Assembly (NCBI GenBank): GCA_003024785.1
Contig: PUQB01000005.1
Coordinates: 973,217 to 1,037,216 of the forward strand
Source: Selaginella tamariscina
Lineage: Eukaryota; Streptophyta; Lycopodiopsida; Selaginellales; Selaginellaceae
Direction of reading: 5' to 3'
Length of the DNA: 64,000 bases
The notes under the pieces were generated by a model. The model was not told the DNA's origin and did no database searches. It saw only the letters and a list, made by a program, of their open reading frames with translations. How positions within the stretch are numbered: position 1 is the stretch's first letter; each line of letters begins with the position of its first letter. A program made the position numbers and the translations under genes. Shown piece by piece: positions 46,745-58,219 of the stretch.

Positions 46745-48671
46745 ATGCAACGGAAATGGAGGCTTTCGCGGCCCATGGTTGGGTGGGAACTGGCCTTGGA
46801 CGCAACCAATCTACTCTCTCTATCTGCGACGGGTGGAGGCGATCCCGGCACCTCAATCCACACGTGGGCAGTCATCGTTGCGGGAATTTTCGTTCTTATT
46901 GCTCTCACCCTCTCCAGTTTCCTGATTTTTGAGCACCTTACTTCCTACAACAAGCCCGAGGTTGGTTTGCATCCCGTTTATCTTTCCGTGGCATCATCTC
47001 TCTCTGCCCGCAGGAACAAAAGTGGCTTATCGGTATCATCTTCATGGTTCCTGTCTACTCGGTGGAATCGGTAAGTCAGCAGCAAACTTGTGTGGGTGCG
47101 TGTGCTCACTCACTCCTTGTTCAGCTGGTTTCTCTGTGGAATCCGAAGCTCTCGCTTGTGTGTGACATTCTCCGGAACTGCTATGAAGCATTCGCTCTCT
47201 ATTCTTTCGGTTGCTACCTCATTGCATGTTTAGGTGAGTGACGCAGTATCATCCTCACATATAATCATGTGACTCCAACAGGTGGCGAGGAACGAGTTGT
47301 CAACATGCTGGAGCGCCAGGCAATCGCGGGGCCGAGGACACCGCTTCTTGTCCGTAGCCGTTCGTCTGGTAAAGCTGCCGTAAAGCATCCTATCCCCTTG
47401 AATTGGTGCCTCACGCCATGGTCTCTCGGCCAAAACTTTTATGACATTGTCAAGTTTGGTATAGTCCAATATGTAAGTTCTATCCATGTATGGCTCAATT
47501 GTAGCTCTCACCTGCTCCTCTATGCAGATGATACTAAAGACTACACTGTCCTTTTTGGCTTTGTTCCTCAACATATTCGATGCATATGGAGATGGTGAAT
47601 TCAAGTGGTACTACGGGTACGCCAACTTCTTACTCACCTTGCCTTGCTCATGACGCAGGTACCCTGCAGGTACCCGTATATGACAGTGATTTTAAATTTT
47701 AGTCAAACGTGGGCTCTCTACTGTCTGGTACAGTTTTATGCGGTTACCAAGGACGACCTGCATCACATCAAGCCCCTTGCCAAATTTATCTGCTTCAAAT
47801 CTATCGTCTTTGCTACCTGGTGGCAAGGGGTGGCCATTGCTGTGCTGTTCGGCTCAGGTGCTGCGAAAGGACTCGCCCCCGAAGGCACAAAGCTGCAGTC
47901 AAGCTTACAGGACTTCATCATTTGTATAGAGGTAGAGTGGTTGGTATTTTGTGATGGCTCCTTCCTTAGTAATGGTCTTGTGCAAGCAGATGGCAGTTGC
48001 AGCTGTCGCCCATATTTACTGCTTTCCAGCGAGGCCATACCAACTCATAAACGAACTTGGCCAAGGTACAGTTGCTGTGCTTTCTGATTATGCCTCCATG
48101 GACTCGCCACTTGATCCCGATGAAGTCAAGGAGAGCGAGAGGCGGTCAATTCTGCGTTTCCTACCTCCGGAGATGGAGAACGTTGCAACGAGCTTGAAGG
48201 AGAGTGTTCAAGACGTCGTAATGGTGGGCGGGGAACAGGTAACTTTGTTTAAAACGGTAAATGGTGCTGATTCAAATCGATTGGCAGATCGTGCACGACG
48301 TGAAAGTGACAGTGTCGCAAGCTGTGGAGCCCATGGAGAAGGGGATCAACCGTTTGAACGAGACCCTCCAGGACACGCTTCAGCAGCTGCCTGGGCAGCT
48401 GCCTTGGCATGGGAAGCTCAGAGGCAAGGAAAGAGACAAGGAGAAGAAGAAGCAACAACAGAGCAAAGACGACATATGGTTGAGGGAGGAGTGGGGACGC
48501 GTGCGGGGAATCGATGATCCTTTGCTTAGTGGGAGCTTGAGCGACAGTGGATTGTCTAAGCTGAAGAAGCACAAGGATTCAGGGAGTGGCGCCGAGAGTA
48601 GTGGTGAGAGTAGCGACCAAGGCCTAGGTGGATTCAAAACAGGTGGAAAGAGGTGGACAGTGAGAAACTGA
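46745..48671 (+). CDS. LAZ1/TMEM184-type multi-pass membrane protein (DUF300)
   Basis: A member of the DUF300 family (organic solute transporter alpha/TMEM184; LAZ1 homologues in plants). Eight exons splice into an intact frame of 517 residues: 46,745-46,960, 47,014-47,067, 47,125-47,233, 47,282-47,472, 47,528-47,616, 47,670-47,931, 47,990-48,238, 48,288-48,671. Family phrases are clear: EHLTSYNKPE, GIIFMVPVYSVES, LRNCYEAFALYSFGCYL, GDGEFKWYYGYPYM, FSQTWALYCLVQFY and FKSIVFATWWQG. About seven hydrophobic segments are followed by a charged cytosolic tail rich in Lys/Ser after the last membrane segment (AVAAVAHIYCFPARPY). All introns are 46-58 nt. A few residues upstream could be added by another start; the first ATG of this frame is used. 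Confidence 0.93.
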
Positions 48672-48737
48672 ATTCTTGTTTTTGTCTCGTGTATAATTAT
48701 ACATATATATAGGGGCAGATTTTAGGGCTTTAAACCA

Positions 48738-49528
48738 ATGGCGTTGGTAGACTACTCCTCTGACGAAGAGCGGCCGGAGCTTCTGAACATGGGCGACACT
48801 GACACTGACACCGACGGCGATAAAAGCAGTTTAGGCCAAGGCCGAGATGAGCACCAAAATGTTAACTCCATCGACGATGATGATGCAGAGGCGCCGACGT
48901 CCTCGTTGCCATCACCGCTCGACGCTTTTGTTGAGGTACCATTTGCTATTGCTTGAATTCGTTCAGCTCTAACTGCTTGATAAACAGATCACCGGTCCCC
49001 CTGATTTCCTGAAGCATTCTGTGACGGATGAACAGCGTTATCAACAGCAAAAGAGAGCTACGGCGACACGTAAGTGAGGTTTTCATCCTCTCTAACTAGG
49101 AAGATACGAATTAGGTATGTGCAGAAGCGGTGCTGGAAGCGAAGCCTCAACTCCATGCGGCCGCTCCTAAGGTTAGTGCGGAAGCTGTAGCACAGGTGGC
49201 CAGCGAGATAACACGAGTGGTGAAGGCACGTGATCCTTCGGCACAGGACGCTGCTGATCTACTAAGGTACGCCTACAGAGACCAGCGAACATCAACTGAC
49301 TTCAAGCTTTTTACGTGTAGAGTGTGCGTCCATTGCGGCGTGCCCAAGACATTTTCTGGTTCCCGGATGGTGTGTCCAGTATGTAGAGACCGTTTCCGCA
49401 ATGAAGCAGAGAAGAAAAGAGCACCCAAAATCAAGGACAAAGAAAAGAGCAAGCGTATCAAAGGTCAATCAAGCCATGCAACCTGGAAATCGGAGACCGA
49501 AATGCAGTTCCGACAGCAGTTTGACTAG
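48738..49528 (+). CDS. Unknown plant protein with C2C2 zinc-ribbon-like motif
   Basis: I do not recognise a named function. Exons: 48,738-48,935 (acidic, Asp/Thr-rich start MALVDYSSDEERPEL), about 48,990-49,070 (ITGPPDFLKHSVTDEQRYQQQKRAT), and 49,126-49,528. At 49,267-49,320 there is a 54-nt stretch with GT...AG ends whose length is a multiple of three; removing it gives LLR then VCVHCGVPKTFSGSRMVCPVC, which looks more natural than the unspliced reading. C-x2-C ... C-x2-C could bind zinc. The conserved-looking end is KGQSSHATWKSETEMQFRQQFD in two parts. Its stop lies 3 bp from the convergent MED8 stop. Confidence 0.7.
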
Positions 49529-49531
49529 AGG

Positions 49532-51666
49532 TCATTGAGTTGGAGGTGGCTGCTGCTGCCTGGCTTGGCCGAAAGGCATTGTGTTGGCATTAAGTAAAGT
49601 ATTTTGACTGAGCAGGTTCGTGCTTAGAATGTTGTTGGATGTTGTTGAATTGAGTAACAGACTTTGATTTGGGTTCATCAGAGGATAATTCGCCTGTGGT
49701 AGGCTAAGACTAGTGCCGGACTGATTGCTTCCCATGTACACTGCAATAATCTTTGTTAAGAGAGGGAGGGAGGAAGACAGAGGACTTAGCTTACAAGGAT
49801 CCGTGATCATTTGTGAGGTGAGGTTGCGTTGAGATTGACCAGTCAATCCCGTCCCAAACTACAATAAACTGTGGTGAGCTCGTACAATCATTATAATCAC
49901 ATAATCTTCACCTGCATCCTTTGTGGTAAAGTAGTTGTTTGTCCTAATGCGGTGTTTGCCACCTAGAAAATAGGAATTATTACCGCCATAAATACCTTAG
50001 TGTAAACATACCATGTTGGAAGAGAGCAGAGAAGTTTGTGCATTTCCATATGGCCGCATTTGACCACCTTGACCCAGTTGTGTCTGACCTCCTAGCTGTT
50101 GCAGTTGATATTGCTGTGGAAGTTCCTCTCAAAGGTAGAAAAGGACAAAATAAGAATAAAAAATTTCATATGTCACACCTGAATATGCTGTTGAAGTTGA
50201 GCGTGCTGTTGCTGATTTAGCTGAAGGTGGCTCTATCAAAATAAGAGTTTCTTCAAAACCAAAATGTCGAGACAATTTAGAATATCACCTGGGGAGGAAA
50301 CTGTTGGATTTTAGTTTGGTGCAGCAACGGTTGGGACCCAGTCGGATTTACTTGCATCTAAGAAACCTTACTTAATCATCAAACTGTCCTTTATCACTCA
50401 CAAAACACAACCTGTGACATTGGCGATCGCAATGTTTGCTGTTGTTGCTGCTGCATCATCTGCTTCTGAATAAGCTGCTGCTGCAATTTTGATTTTTGGA
50501 TTATCGTCTGCTGTTGGGACGGAATGTCATTGAATACTCCAGGTCTCGGCGAGGTGGCGTAAGCCAAACCAGGTGCTGGATTAGCACCACCGGGGTGATC
50601 TGAAACGTGACCATTCAGATCAAAACAAATAACTAATAAATAAAGCAAACCTGATGAGGAGTTGCAGTGCGCACTCCACCACTTAAAGTCGATGACGATG
50701 ACGGTCTCGAATTGCCTGCGGCACCATGCAGTTGAGATGATGCCAAATAAGCTAAGGGATCGAGAGATTTACCATCGTCAGTGGATGCCAGCGCCGAGGC
50801 TATATGAGGAGGTGCAACAAGGGCAGTGTTTCTCTGGTCGGAGGATATCCTAAGACCTATCATGGGAATTATATCATTGGAAGAGAGAGAGGCGAAAGCT
50901 AACCAACCTTCCCCAAAGTTTGCGGCAGCATGAAGAAGTTTCTCTTGCTCCAGAATTTTGGCTGCCTGAGCCTTGTCAATTGTTGCTAACGGAGGTTGTC
51001 CTTGGCGAGCCCCAAGTCCAAAATTCTTCCGGGAATCAGACAGCACCTTGTCTATGCTATCACAAACAGTTCGAAACAGCTCTATTTGCTTCTGCGATTT
51101 GCAAACGAATGTTAAAGTCCACTACTTGGTCCCGTACAACTTGCCTGAAGCCTATCAGTTTGAACGTGCAGAGGGAGGTTAGACAGCGGTGTCAATACTT
51201 GCTCTTTTAAGGCAGCTTCTTCGGCCTCCATCTCCGGCAGTAGTTTCGACGACAACATGATTGGCAATACTGAAGCATTAGCACACTCAGAAATGATAAA
51301 GATGTAACAGCAAGTTAAGTTACTTGACGCCATTGCTGCGCTAACGTTCTTGGGGTGTACAACGAATGCTCTTAGAATTGGTTTGATGTCGTCAACAAGG
51401 CTCAGCAGCTCCACGTTGACAATCGCAAACTGGCCTAGCACGTCCGGCCTGCACAGTAAATTTCTACAGACTAATAAGCAGGAAAAAGGGATAGAATAGA
51501 CGGACCATTTGGTGGAGGAATTTGTGTGGATTGCATGGGTGATGCGAGAGATGGTAGCCTGCAAGTCGTGCATCCGGTTGCGAAAGGGCGTCAGATTGAG
51601 CTGCTGCAAAATTGGCGCCATGTCCATTTTCGCAGTCGCCTCCGTTGCCGGTGCCGCCATAGCCAT
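49532..51666 (-). CDS. MED8: Mediator complex subunit 8
   Basis: MED8 is a head-module subunit of Mediator, which links transcription factors to RNA polymerase II in the nucleus. The first exon (51,666-about 51,509) has ILQQLNLTPFRNRMHDLQATI and ends in KW; exon 2 (about 51,449-51,335) reads PDVLGQFAIVNVELLSLVDD and RAFVVHPKNVSAA; then NASVLPIMLSSKLLPEMEAEE and PLHVQTDRLQ (51,270-51,140). Downstream exons hold NFGLGARQGQPPLATIDKAQ (51,030) and a Gln-rich tail (50,520-50,400; LQQQLIQKQMM), ending at 49,532 with NTMPFGQARQQQPPP. This matches the plant form with its long Gln-rich C-terminus. It starts only 42 bp from the NMD3 start, so they share a bidirectional promoter. Confidence 0.88.
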
Positions 51667-51708
51667 AACACAACGAAACCTAGACTTCCCGATTAGGGTA
51701 ATCAGTTT

Positions 51709-53229
51709 ATGGCGGCGATATCGAACGACGCAGGGATGCTGTTCACGGTGCAGCAGACGCAGGGAACGGTGCTATGCTGCCTTTGTGGCGTGAGCATGGC
51801 TCCCAATCCGGCTAATATGTGCGTAGCGTGCTTGAGGGCGCAGGTGGATATTACCGAGGGCTTGCAGAAACAAGCCACCGTCCTCTACTGTCCTGAGTGC
51901 GAGCGCTACCTGCAACCGCCCCGCTGCTGGATCAAGGCTGCTCTAGAGTCGCGTGAGCTTCTCACTTTCTGCATCAAGCGGCTGAAGAACATAAATAAGG
52001 TACGCCTCGTAGACGCTGGCTTCATCTGGACCGAGCCCCACTCAAAACGGCTTAAGCTCAAGCTCAAGATACAAAAGGAGGTGATGCACGGGGCCATCCT
52101 GGAGCAGAGCTACATGGTGGAGTTTGTTGTACAGGATCATAAGTGCGATTCCTGCTCCCGGGCGGCCGCCAACCCCGACCAGTGGGTTGCCGCTGTCCAG
52201 GTCCGGCAAAAAGTTGACCACAAGCGCACATTTTATTTCTTAGAGCAACTCATACTCAAGCACGGGGCTGCGGCTTCAGCCATCAACATCAAGCAGATGC
52301 ATGAAGGGCTCGACTTCTTCTTTTCCAGCAGGAGTCACGCCCTCAAGTTTGTCGACTTCGTGGGAGGGGTGCCCGCGAGGAGCCGGCACGACAAGCAGCT
52401 GGTGTCCCATGACACTAAGAGCAACAGCTACAATTACAAGTTCACATTCTCGGTGGAGATATGTCCGGTTTGCAAAGATGACTTGGTTTGCCTTCCATAC
52501 AAGGTGGCCTTGGGGCTGGGCAACATTGGTCCTTTGGTCCTGTGTATCAGGATATCCAACTCTCTTATGCTCCTTGACCCGCAAACGCTGCGTGTGGCGT
52601 TTGTGGATGCTTCACAGTACTGGAGGATGCCTTACAAAGCCTTGTTGTCGAGCAGGCAGCTGGTGGAGTATGTAGTCCTGGACATTGAGGTGGATGGCCG
52701 GCTGGGTGACAGCCCGGGTAAGTATATGATAGCGCATGCGCAGGTGGTAAGGACTTCCGACTTCGGCAAGAACGATATCATATTCAACGTGCCTACACAT
52801 CTGGGGCATTTGTTACGGCCGGGAGACTTGGCACTGGGCTATGATCTGTACGCTGCCAACACCAACAATGTGGATCTGGACATGTACAAGGGGTTGGTCC
52901 TGCCTGAAGTTGTACTGGTGAAGAAAAGCTACGAGGAAAAGAGGCGGAATAGGAGAGGCAAGACAAGGCCATGGAAGTTGAAGGGCCTAGCTATGGACGT
53001 GGATGACAGCAACAAACAAGAGGAGAACCGGAGAGCTGTGGACTACGAGAAGTTCATGGAAGAACTGGAGGAGGATCCAGAGATGCGTTCTAAGATTGCT
53101 CTTTATGAGAATCCGTATTACGTGCAAACCTCCCGTCAAGAGGATGAGGACGAGTTGCCTCAGGTGCCCCTAGAGGAGCTGCTTGCCGACCTCTCTCTGG
53201 AAGATGAGGATATGGAAGATAAAAGCTAG
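51709..53229 (+). CDS. NMD3: 60S ribosomal export adaptor NMD3
   Basis: NMD3 binds the pre-60S subunit and recruits the export receptor CRM1. A single uninterrupted exon of 506 residues, unusual here because most neighbours have introns. The N-terminus carries paired cysteines (VLCCLCG, NMCVACL, YCPECERY, HKCDSCS, VEICPVC) that bind zinc in the family. Other family phrases: CWIKAALESRELLTFCIKR, EVMHGAILEQSY, LKHGAAASAINIKQMHEGLD, FFFSSRSHALKFVDFV, SHDTKSNSYNYKFTFSVEI. The end holds a basic cluster (EEKRRNRRGKTRPWKLK) and an acidic tail with leucines (LLADLSLEDEDMED), as expected for import and CRM1-export signals. The frame is intact. Confidence 0.97.
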   Translation: MAAISNDAGMLFTVQQTQGTVLCCLCGVSMAPNPANMCVACLRAQVDITEGLQKQATVLYCPECERYLQPPRCWIKAALESRELLTFCIKRLKNINKVRLVDAGFIWTEPHSKRLKLKLKIQKEVMHGAILEQSYMVEFVVQDHKCDSCSRAAANPDQWVAAVQVRQKVDHKRTFYFLEQLILKHGAAASAINIKQMHEGLDFFFSSRSHALKFVDFVGGVPARSRHDKQLVSHDTKSNSYNYKFTFSVEICPVCKDDLVCLPYKVALGLGNIGPLVLCIRISNSLMLLDPQTLRVAFVDASQYWRMPYKALLSSRQLVEYVVLDIEVDGRLGDSPGKYMIAHAQVVRTSDFGKNDIIFNVPTHLGHLLRPGDLALGYDLYAANTNNVDLDMYKGLVLPEVVLVKKSYEEKRRNRRGKTRPWKLKGLAMDVDDSNKQEENRRAVDYEKFMEELEEDPEMRSKIALYENPYYVQTSRQEDEDELPQVPLEELLADLSLEDEDMEDKS

Positions 53230-53372
53230 CGTTGATACGGACAACGTTGGAAGTCCAAATAAGAATAAAAGTTATTTATAATTTCAAACGGTTAAAGCTG
53301 TCTTTACGATCTGGGGGTAAAAAACTAAAAAAGAAGTTATGACGAATGAGCCCCCGTTTCTCGAACATTTGT

Positions 53373-56093
53373 TTATGATTTATGTTGTTTGTCGTTAACT
53401 TGGAACTGACCACGGGGAAGTTCGGACCCAGCCTATAAATGGACGATGAAAACTAGAACAAAAGATAAAGGAGAAACATGCCTTAAGGGTTAGTAGCACG
53501 TTGAGAGCAGAGCAGAGTTGATTTACTCGTCTCCTTCCACGTGATTTCAAGTAGTCATGCATAACAGTATCCACCTGTAGTACCATCCCCGGCCACTTTG
53601 TGCTATTCGGTCCATTGCCTTTTCTAGTAGCCTGCCAACCGCATGCATAAGAGAGCACGTAAGACGTTGGCACGCACTTACCAGGATCCTTTTGATCTCA
53701 CGTTCTATCTTTGAAAGAGTCATTTCGATAGATTCAATGCGTCCACTACCACCACAACAGGAGCATGTATCCGTGATTCTTGACGTGACACTCGGCCGCT
53801 CCTGACGTCAGGTTAGCCGAAAAGATTAACACTGTCAAGGTATGAAGTCTCTTACCCGAGCTCTTGTCATCTCCATGAGTCCATACTCAGAAATTTCAGA
53901 TATGGCGACTTTGGATCGGTCTCGTTCAATGGCTTTGCGCATTTCTTCCAAAACCAGCCTCTCATGACCTGGAGAAGTGTCCTGCTCGTCACACGGTGAC
54001 GGACAAGTAAGAGTACTTACCTGGGTCCTCCATGTCAATGAAATCAACAACTATAATACCACCAATATCCCGCAACCTTAGCTCCATTGCTATCTGTTAT
54101 GCCAATCAGTATGACATACTGAGGAAAATTTCTTACTTACCTGCCGGGCAGCAGCAAGGTTAACCTCTAAGACCGCCTCTCGCTGCGATGTTGCATTGCT
54201 CAACATGCCCACGCCACCATTTACGTCAATGGACACGAGAGCCTCGGTCTCCTCCAATACTATGTACGCACCATTAGACAATTCTACTCTGCACATGCGT
54301 CAGTCGGACTGGCTGTCTGGCAATGTTAAGGGAGTTCGTACCTTTTGGTAGACGACTTTTCGATTTCTACTTCCAGGTTGAATGCATCAAAGATGGGTTG
54401 TTTACCACTGTAAAGCTCCACCCGGTCGCACAGATGAGGTGCTATTTCTTGCAGGTAAGTCGTGACCTATAAAGGCAATTCAGTAAAAGGCATCGCAACC
54501 GGTAACTCAGTACCTCCTGAAAGATTTGAGGTGAATCGACTACACATCTAGCGACCTGCAGAATTGGCGGATACAGACGTAGTTTCAGAAAAGAGGAACA
54601 TTGCCAGCAGTACCTCATTGTTGAAGAGATCTCGTACTGTTCTGAGTGCCTGTCCCATGGCCCTCTGCAGTAGAACTGGCACCGGATCCTTGCCTCCAGC
54701 AGCAGCAGCAACTTCTGCTCTTTCCAGAATACTATTCCATGCCTCCAAAAGGCGTGCCAAGTCCTTCTCCAGTTCCTCACGGGTGCGACCAACAGCCTCT
54801 GACCGTATAGTCAGACCAAACCCAAGAGGCTGTAGTTCTTTAGCAAGTTGCTTCAGCCGGCTCCTCTCCAATCCAATTATCTTACGCGAAACACCGATGG
54901 TTGAAGCTTGAGGTATCGCCACCTGCACTACCCTTGTATTCTCCCAGAATGCCGCTACAGTTGCTACAGATACTTACCCAAAACCGGCCCGCCAAAGCTA
55001 CAGTTGCAGAAAGCTGCGGGCCTTTCTGTCGAAGCGCCTCCTTCTTCACTTGCACCATCATCATCATTCCTTTCCTTACTCTTCTCCATGCAGCAATTTT
55101 CCGCAGCAGGGTGGCTGGTTTTGTCACTGCTTGACCATCACTGGCTTCTTCTGCTCCATCCTTGATTTTCTCAGTTTCTGTCTCGAAGACATAAGGATAT
55201 TGGTGCATGTTGACCTCGAGTAAAGCTGTCCTAGAAGCTCCAATATCCACAAATATTCCATTCATGCCCGGAAGGAGCTGCTTCACAACGCCCAAGAAGA
55301 CGTTGCCAACCTGAAAATTGGAGTTGTTTACAGGCTCCAGAAGCAACTGTACGAGCTTCTTATTCTCCACGATAGCAATCCGTTGCATTGTGCACTCTGA
55401 CGAGTTAATAAAAATCTCCACCGTCATATCTCTGGTGTCAGCTCTCTCTTCATGGCTTTCTGCCAGGAATATGCTCTCTAACAGCCAGGGCTCCTCCCTA
55501 GGGAACACCTTTCGCTTGGGAAAGAACCTGAAATCCGGAGGGCACCTTGTTGTGGAGCCAATCGCCCGCGCCTCTATGACTTCAGCTAACGCAAAGAAGG
55601 GGTCCTCGTCCCCTGAGGCTGCCCAACAATCTCTTACGTGAAGAGATGGAGACAACACGAACACTCTTTTGGGAGACTGAGCCCAAGGCATAGGTTTATC
55701 GGCCGATTGCAGAAAGTAAGTGTACTCCAGAGAGCTCCCGTAAGGGTACCTGGAAGAACGTTAGAAGGAATGCGAGTTGCTGCACTTGGCGCTCACCTGT
55801 ATATCTATTTCCCACGAGCGGCCTTGATGTGCTGATTGTGGTTGGAGTGGCAGTGGCGACAATGGAGTATCTCTACGCCACTCTCCAAGTCTAGGCACAA
55901 TGTAAGGGCTTTGTTGTTTGTTTGTCTCCAGTTCCAGTTCTAACTTGACACTACAACCTGTGATGGTACCATTGTTCAGGAGCGTATCATCGGCCCATGG
56001 GTCCTCTACCGTGCATTTGTGCCAGCTCTGGTTACTGCACTTTGTCCTTAGACTGGTGCAGAGCAGCAGCGGAGTTGCCAAGTGCAGTGCCAT
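53373..56093 (-). CDS. RNE: Chloroplast ribonuclease E/G-like protein
   Basis: Plant RNE is a plastid endoribonuclease for polycistronic transcript processing. The start MALHLATPLLLCTSLRTK (56,093) suits a transit peptide, followed by a region that may be the starch-binding-like (CBM20) N-terminus (VKLELELETNK, GEWRRDTPLS). The middle exon (55,691-54,970) has TVEIFINSSECTMQRIAIVE and the S1-type segment GNVFLGVVKQLLPGMNGIF. Catalytic phrases are seen at 54,230 (SIDVNGG) and 54,050 (VVDFIDMED), matching the acidic metal ligands of RNase E/G. ERDRSKVAISEISEYGLMEM and CSCCGGSGRIESIE (53,750) follow. I place the stop at 53,373 (ELPRGQFQVNDKQHKS). More than eight short introns; not every junction was verified. 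Confidence 0.9.
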
Positions 56094-56269
56094 CCCATGG
56101 GCTTATCCCTAGGGTATGTTTTAGGTTGAGCCACGTCGACTCTAAGTGAGAAAACTGAAGATTATTCCAACGGGCAGCAAGTTCAGACGAAAAGAAGAGG
56201 GAGCACTTGTGTCCATCTACCTTGATAAAACGTGTTAGATAGGGTTTTCAATTATTAGGGCAGCGAGCA

Positions 56270-56985
56270 ATGGAGACGTCTCTCAGATTTGGTGACGACG
56301 ACAAGCAACTACGGCTGCACGCGAAGGAGAACTTCATGCTCGACAGCTCATTCTCCCTCCAGGTTCGTTATGCCCAACTGATATGCGCCGTCTAGACAGG
56401 GAGAAAAATGCAGATCCATGGCTACCTCAACACACGTAGCGGTGCGGTTGGATGTGTTGCGCAGCTCAAGAGGAAGTTCCTTCCAGAGGTAAGTCTGTGT
56501 ATGCATTGAATCGAGTGATTCCCAGTCTCTCTCTGTCACAGCTGCTGACAAACATGGATGTGGGTGCTAAATACGACACTGACTTGAAAGAATTCACTTA
56601 CGATGTCCGGGGCAAGAAGACGCTGCCCCTCACGGACAATGGTCTGCTCAGTGTGGATATCAAATGCGGCTTTAACTTTAATCCCCGCATGAAAGTGGTG
56701 GGCTAGGATAGCTTTTCCGTGGCTACCAAGTGTCGTAATGTACCTCATGTGCAGGGAAAAGCTAGAGGTGCGGTAGAGCTCAGCTACAAGATTTTCAACT
56801 TCACCGAAGACCAAGATTTCAAATTGAAGCTTGGCTACGATCCATTCAAGCAGGTGAGCCCAGCCACTTCTTTTTACGAATGCTTACAACAATACCGGCA
56901 GAAACCGTATTTTCAATTGAGGGAGAATAATTGGACGTTAAACGCAGGCCTCAACGGTGGCTGGAACATCATCTATGATCTATAG
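56270..56985 (+). CDS. OEP21: Chloroplast outer envelope pore protein 21
   Basis: OEP21 forms an anion-selective channel for phosphorylated carbohydrates in the plastid outer envelope. Five exons (56,270-56,362, 56,414-56,488, 56,542-56,694, 56,755-56,853, 56,902-56,985) give an intact frame of about 167 residues, the usual size. Family phrases: METSLRFGDDDKQLRLHAKE at the start, VGAKYDTDLKEFTYDVRGKK, GAVELSYKIFNFTEDQDFKL, and RENNWTLNAGLNGGWN ending in YDL. No signal peptide, in line with direct insertion of a beta-barrel. It is divergent from RNE with 176 bp between starts. Exon 3 could end three bases later. Confidence 0.94.
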
Positions 56986-57214
56986 CTTCTGAATTAAATA
57001 AATTGCACATGCTTACCTTGGTTTCTTGTTCCTCGTTCTGCGCCTGCTCGTCTTCCCCCGAATCCACTTCTGCTGTGCAGTTGTTATGAAGCATGTACTC
57101 TGACAGCAGCTGCATACACTTGTCCTTGAGCTCCAGCAGTGCAGCGGAAGAGATGGGGCCGGCCGCTTGAAGTGCGTGAGTATCCGCCTCCAATCTGAAA
57201 GTCGCCGTCGCCAT
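56969..57214 (-). CDS. Small acidic protein, unknown
   Basis: An 81-residue frame starting MATATFRLEADTHALQAAGP, with SSAALLELKDKCMQLLSEYM (helical) and an acidic stretch EVDSGEDEQAQNEEQE. I do not recognise it. A GTAAGC after ETK (about 57,020) could be a splice donor, in which case the end given here is intron. As drawn, its end overlaps the last bases of OEP21 on the other strand by 17 bp. Its start is 38 bp from the VTI1 start, suggesting a shared promoter. Confidence 0.5.
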   Translation of the reverse strand: MATATFRLEADTHALQAAGPISSAALLELKDKCMQLLSEYMLHNNCTAEVDSGEDEQAQNEEQETKVSMCNLFNSEAIDHR

Positions 57215-57252
57215 ATCTCAATATTTTTAGGGTTATGCAGAAGTGGACAACC

Positions 57253-58145
57253 ATGAGCGACATGTTCGATGCCTACGAGCGCCAGTATTGTGAGCTGTCC
57301 ACTAATCTCTCGAGAAGATGCAACATTGCTGCCATGCTCACTGGCGGTAAGCCATCCAATCCATTATCCCTAGCCGATCTGATTGTGTTGTTTTTCATTC
57401 CTGTAGAGCAAAAGAAAGCAGAAGTTGATCGAGCTGAAGTCTGGACTGGAGGATGCCCAGTCTTTGGTAAGCTATCGGCGGATTCAATGGTTCTCACGAC
57501 GAAATGCTTGTTCTAGATCCAGCGCATGGACCTGGAAGCGCGGAGTCTTCCACCCACACAGAAGGCTTCTCTCCTGGCTAAACTGAGGGAGTACAAATCG
57601 GATCTGAATAACCTCAAGCGGGATGTGCAAAAGTGTGTATCGAGTGAAGCCGCCATATCTCGCGAAGAGCTTCTCGAGGCGGGACTTGGAGACAGTCTGA
57701 TGGTAATTTGACACTTTTCTTTGCGTATGAGAGGGTTTGACACGTGTTGGTGATGGATGATACAGACATCAACAGATCAGAGAGGACGCTTGCTCGTTTC
57801 GACCGAGAAACTGAACCGATCTGGCGAGAGGATTAAAGATAGTAAGCGGACGCTGCTGGAGACGGAAGAGCTTGGGGTCTCTATTCTTCAGGACTTGCAC
57901 CAGCAGCGGCAGACTCTACTCCATACAAGAGATACGGTATGTGTGTGTCATAAACACACTCATTTATTCTCCTTTTTCCCTCTTTTCAGCTGTATGGTGT
58001 GGATGACAATGTCGGGAAGAGCAGGAAGATATTGAATTCTATGGCGAGAAGAATGAACCAGAACAAATGGATTATGGGAGGTCTCATTGGTGCGCTCTTG
58101 GCTGCCATCATACTGATTGCCTACTTTAAATGGATAAGCAAGTGA
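57253..58145 (+). CDS. VTI1: v-SNARE of the VTI1 family (Qb-SNARE)
   Basis: VTI1 proteins drive vesicle fusion at the trans-Golgi network and vacuole. Starting at MSDMFDAYERQYCELS (an ATG six codons upstream in the same frame is possible), exons cover the N-terminal helical bundle, MDLEARSLPPTQKASLLAKL and REYKSDLNNLKRDV (57,525-57,620), the SNARE motif (LVSTEKLNRSGERIKDS ... LHQQRQTLLHTRDT, LYGVDDNVGKSRKIL) and a C-terminal anchor (WIMGGLIGALLAAIILIAYF), stop 58,145. In exon 2 (57,407-57,466) the family sequence KLIELKSGLEDAQSL appears one frame off from exon 1, so one base must be added or lost in the A-rich start of that exon. Confidence 0.92.
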
Positions 58146-58219
58146 TGTATCTATCTATGTATAGTTGTGCTGTTTTAATGAAAGCGAAACTTTAACAATA
58201 AATTCTCTTTATTTAGAAG

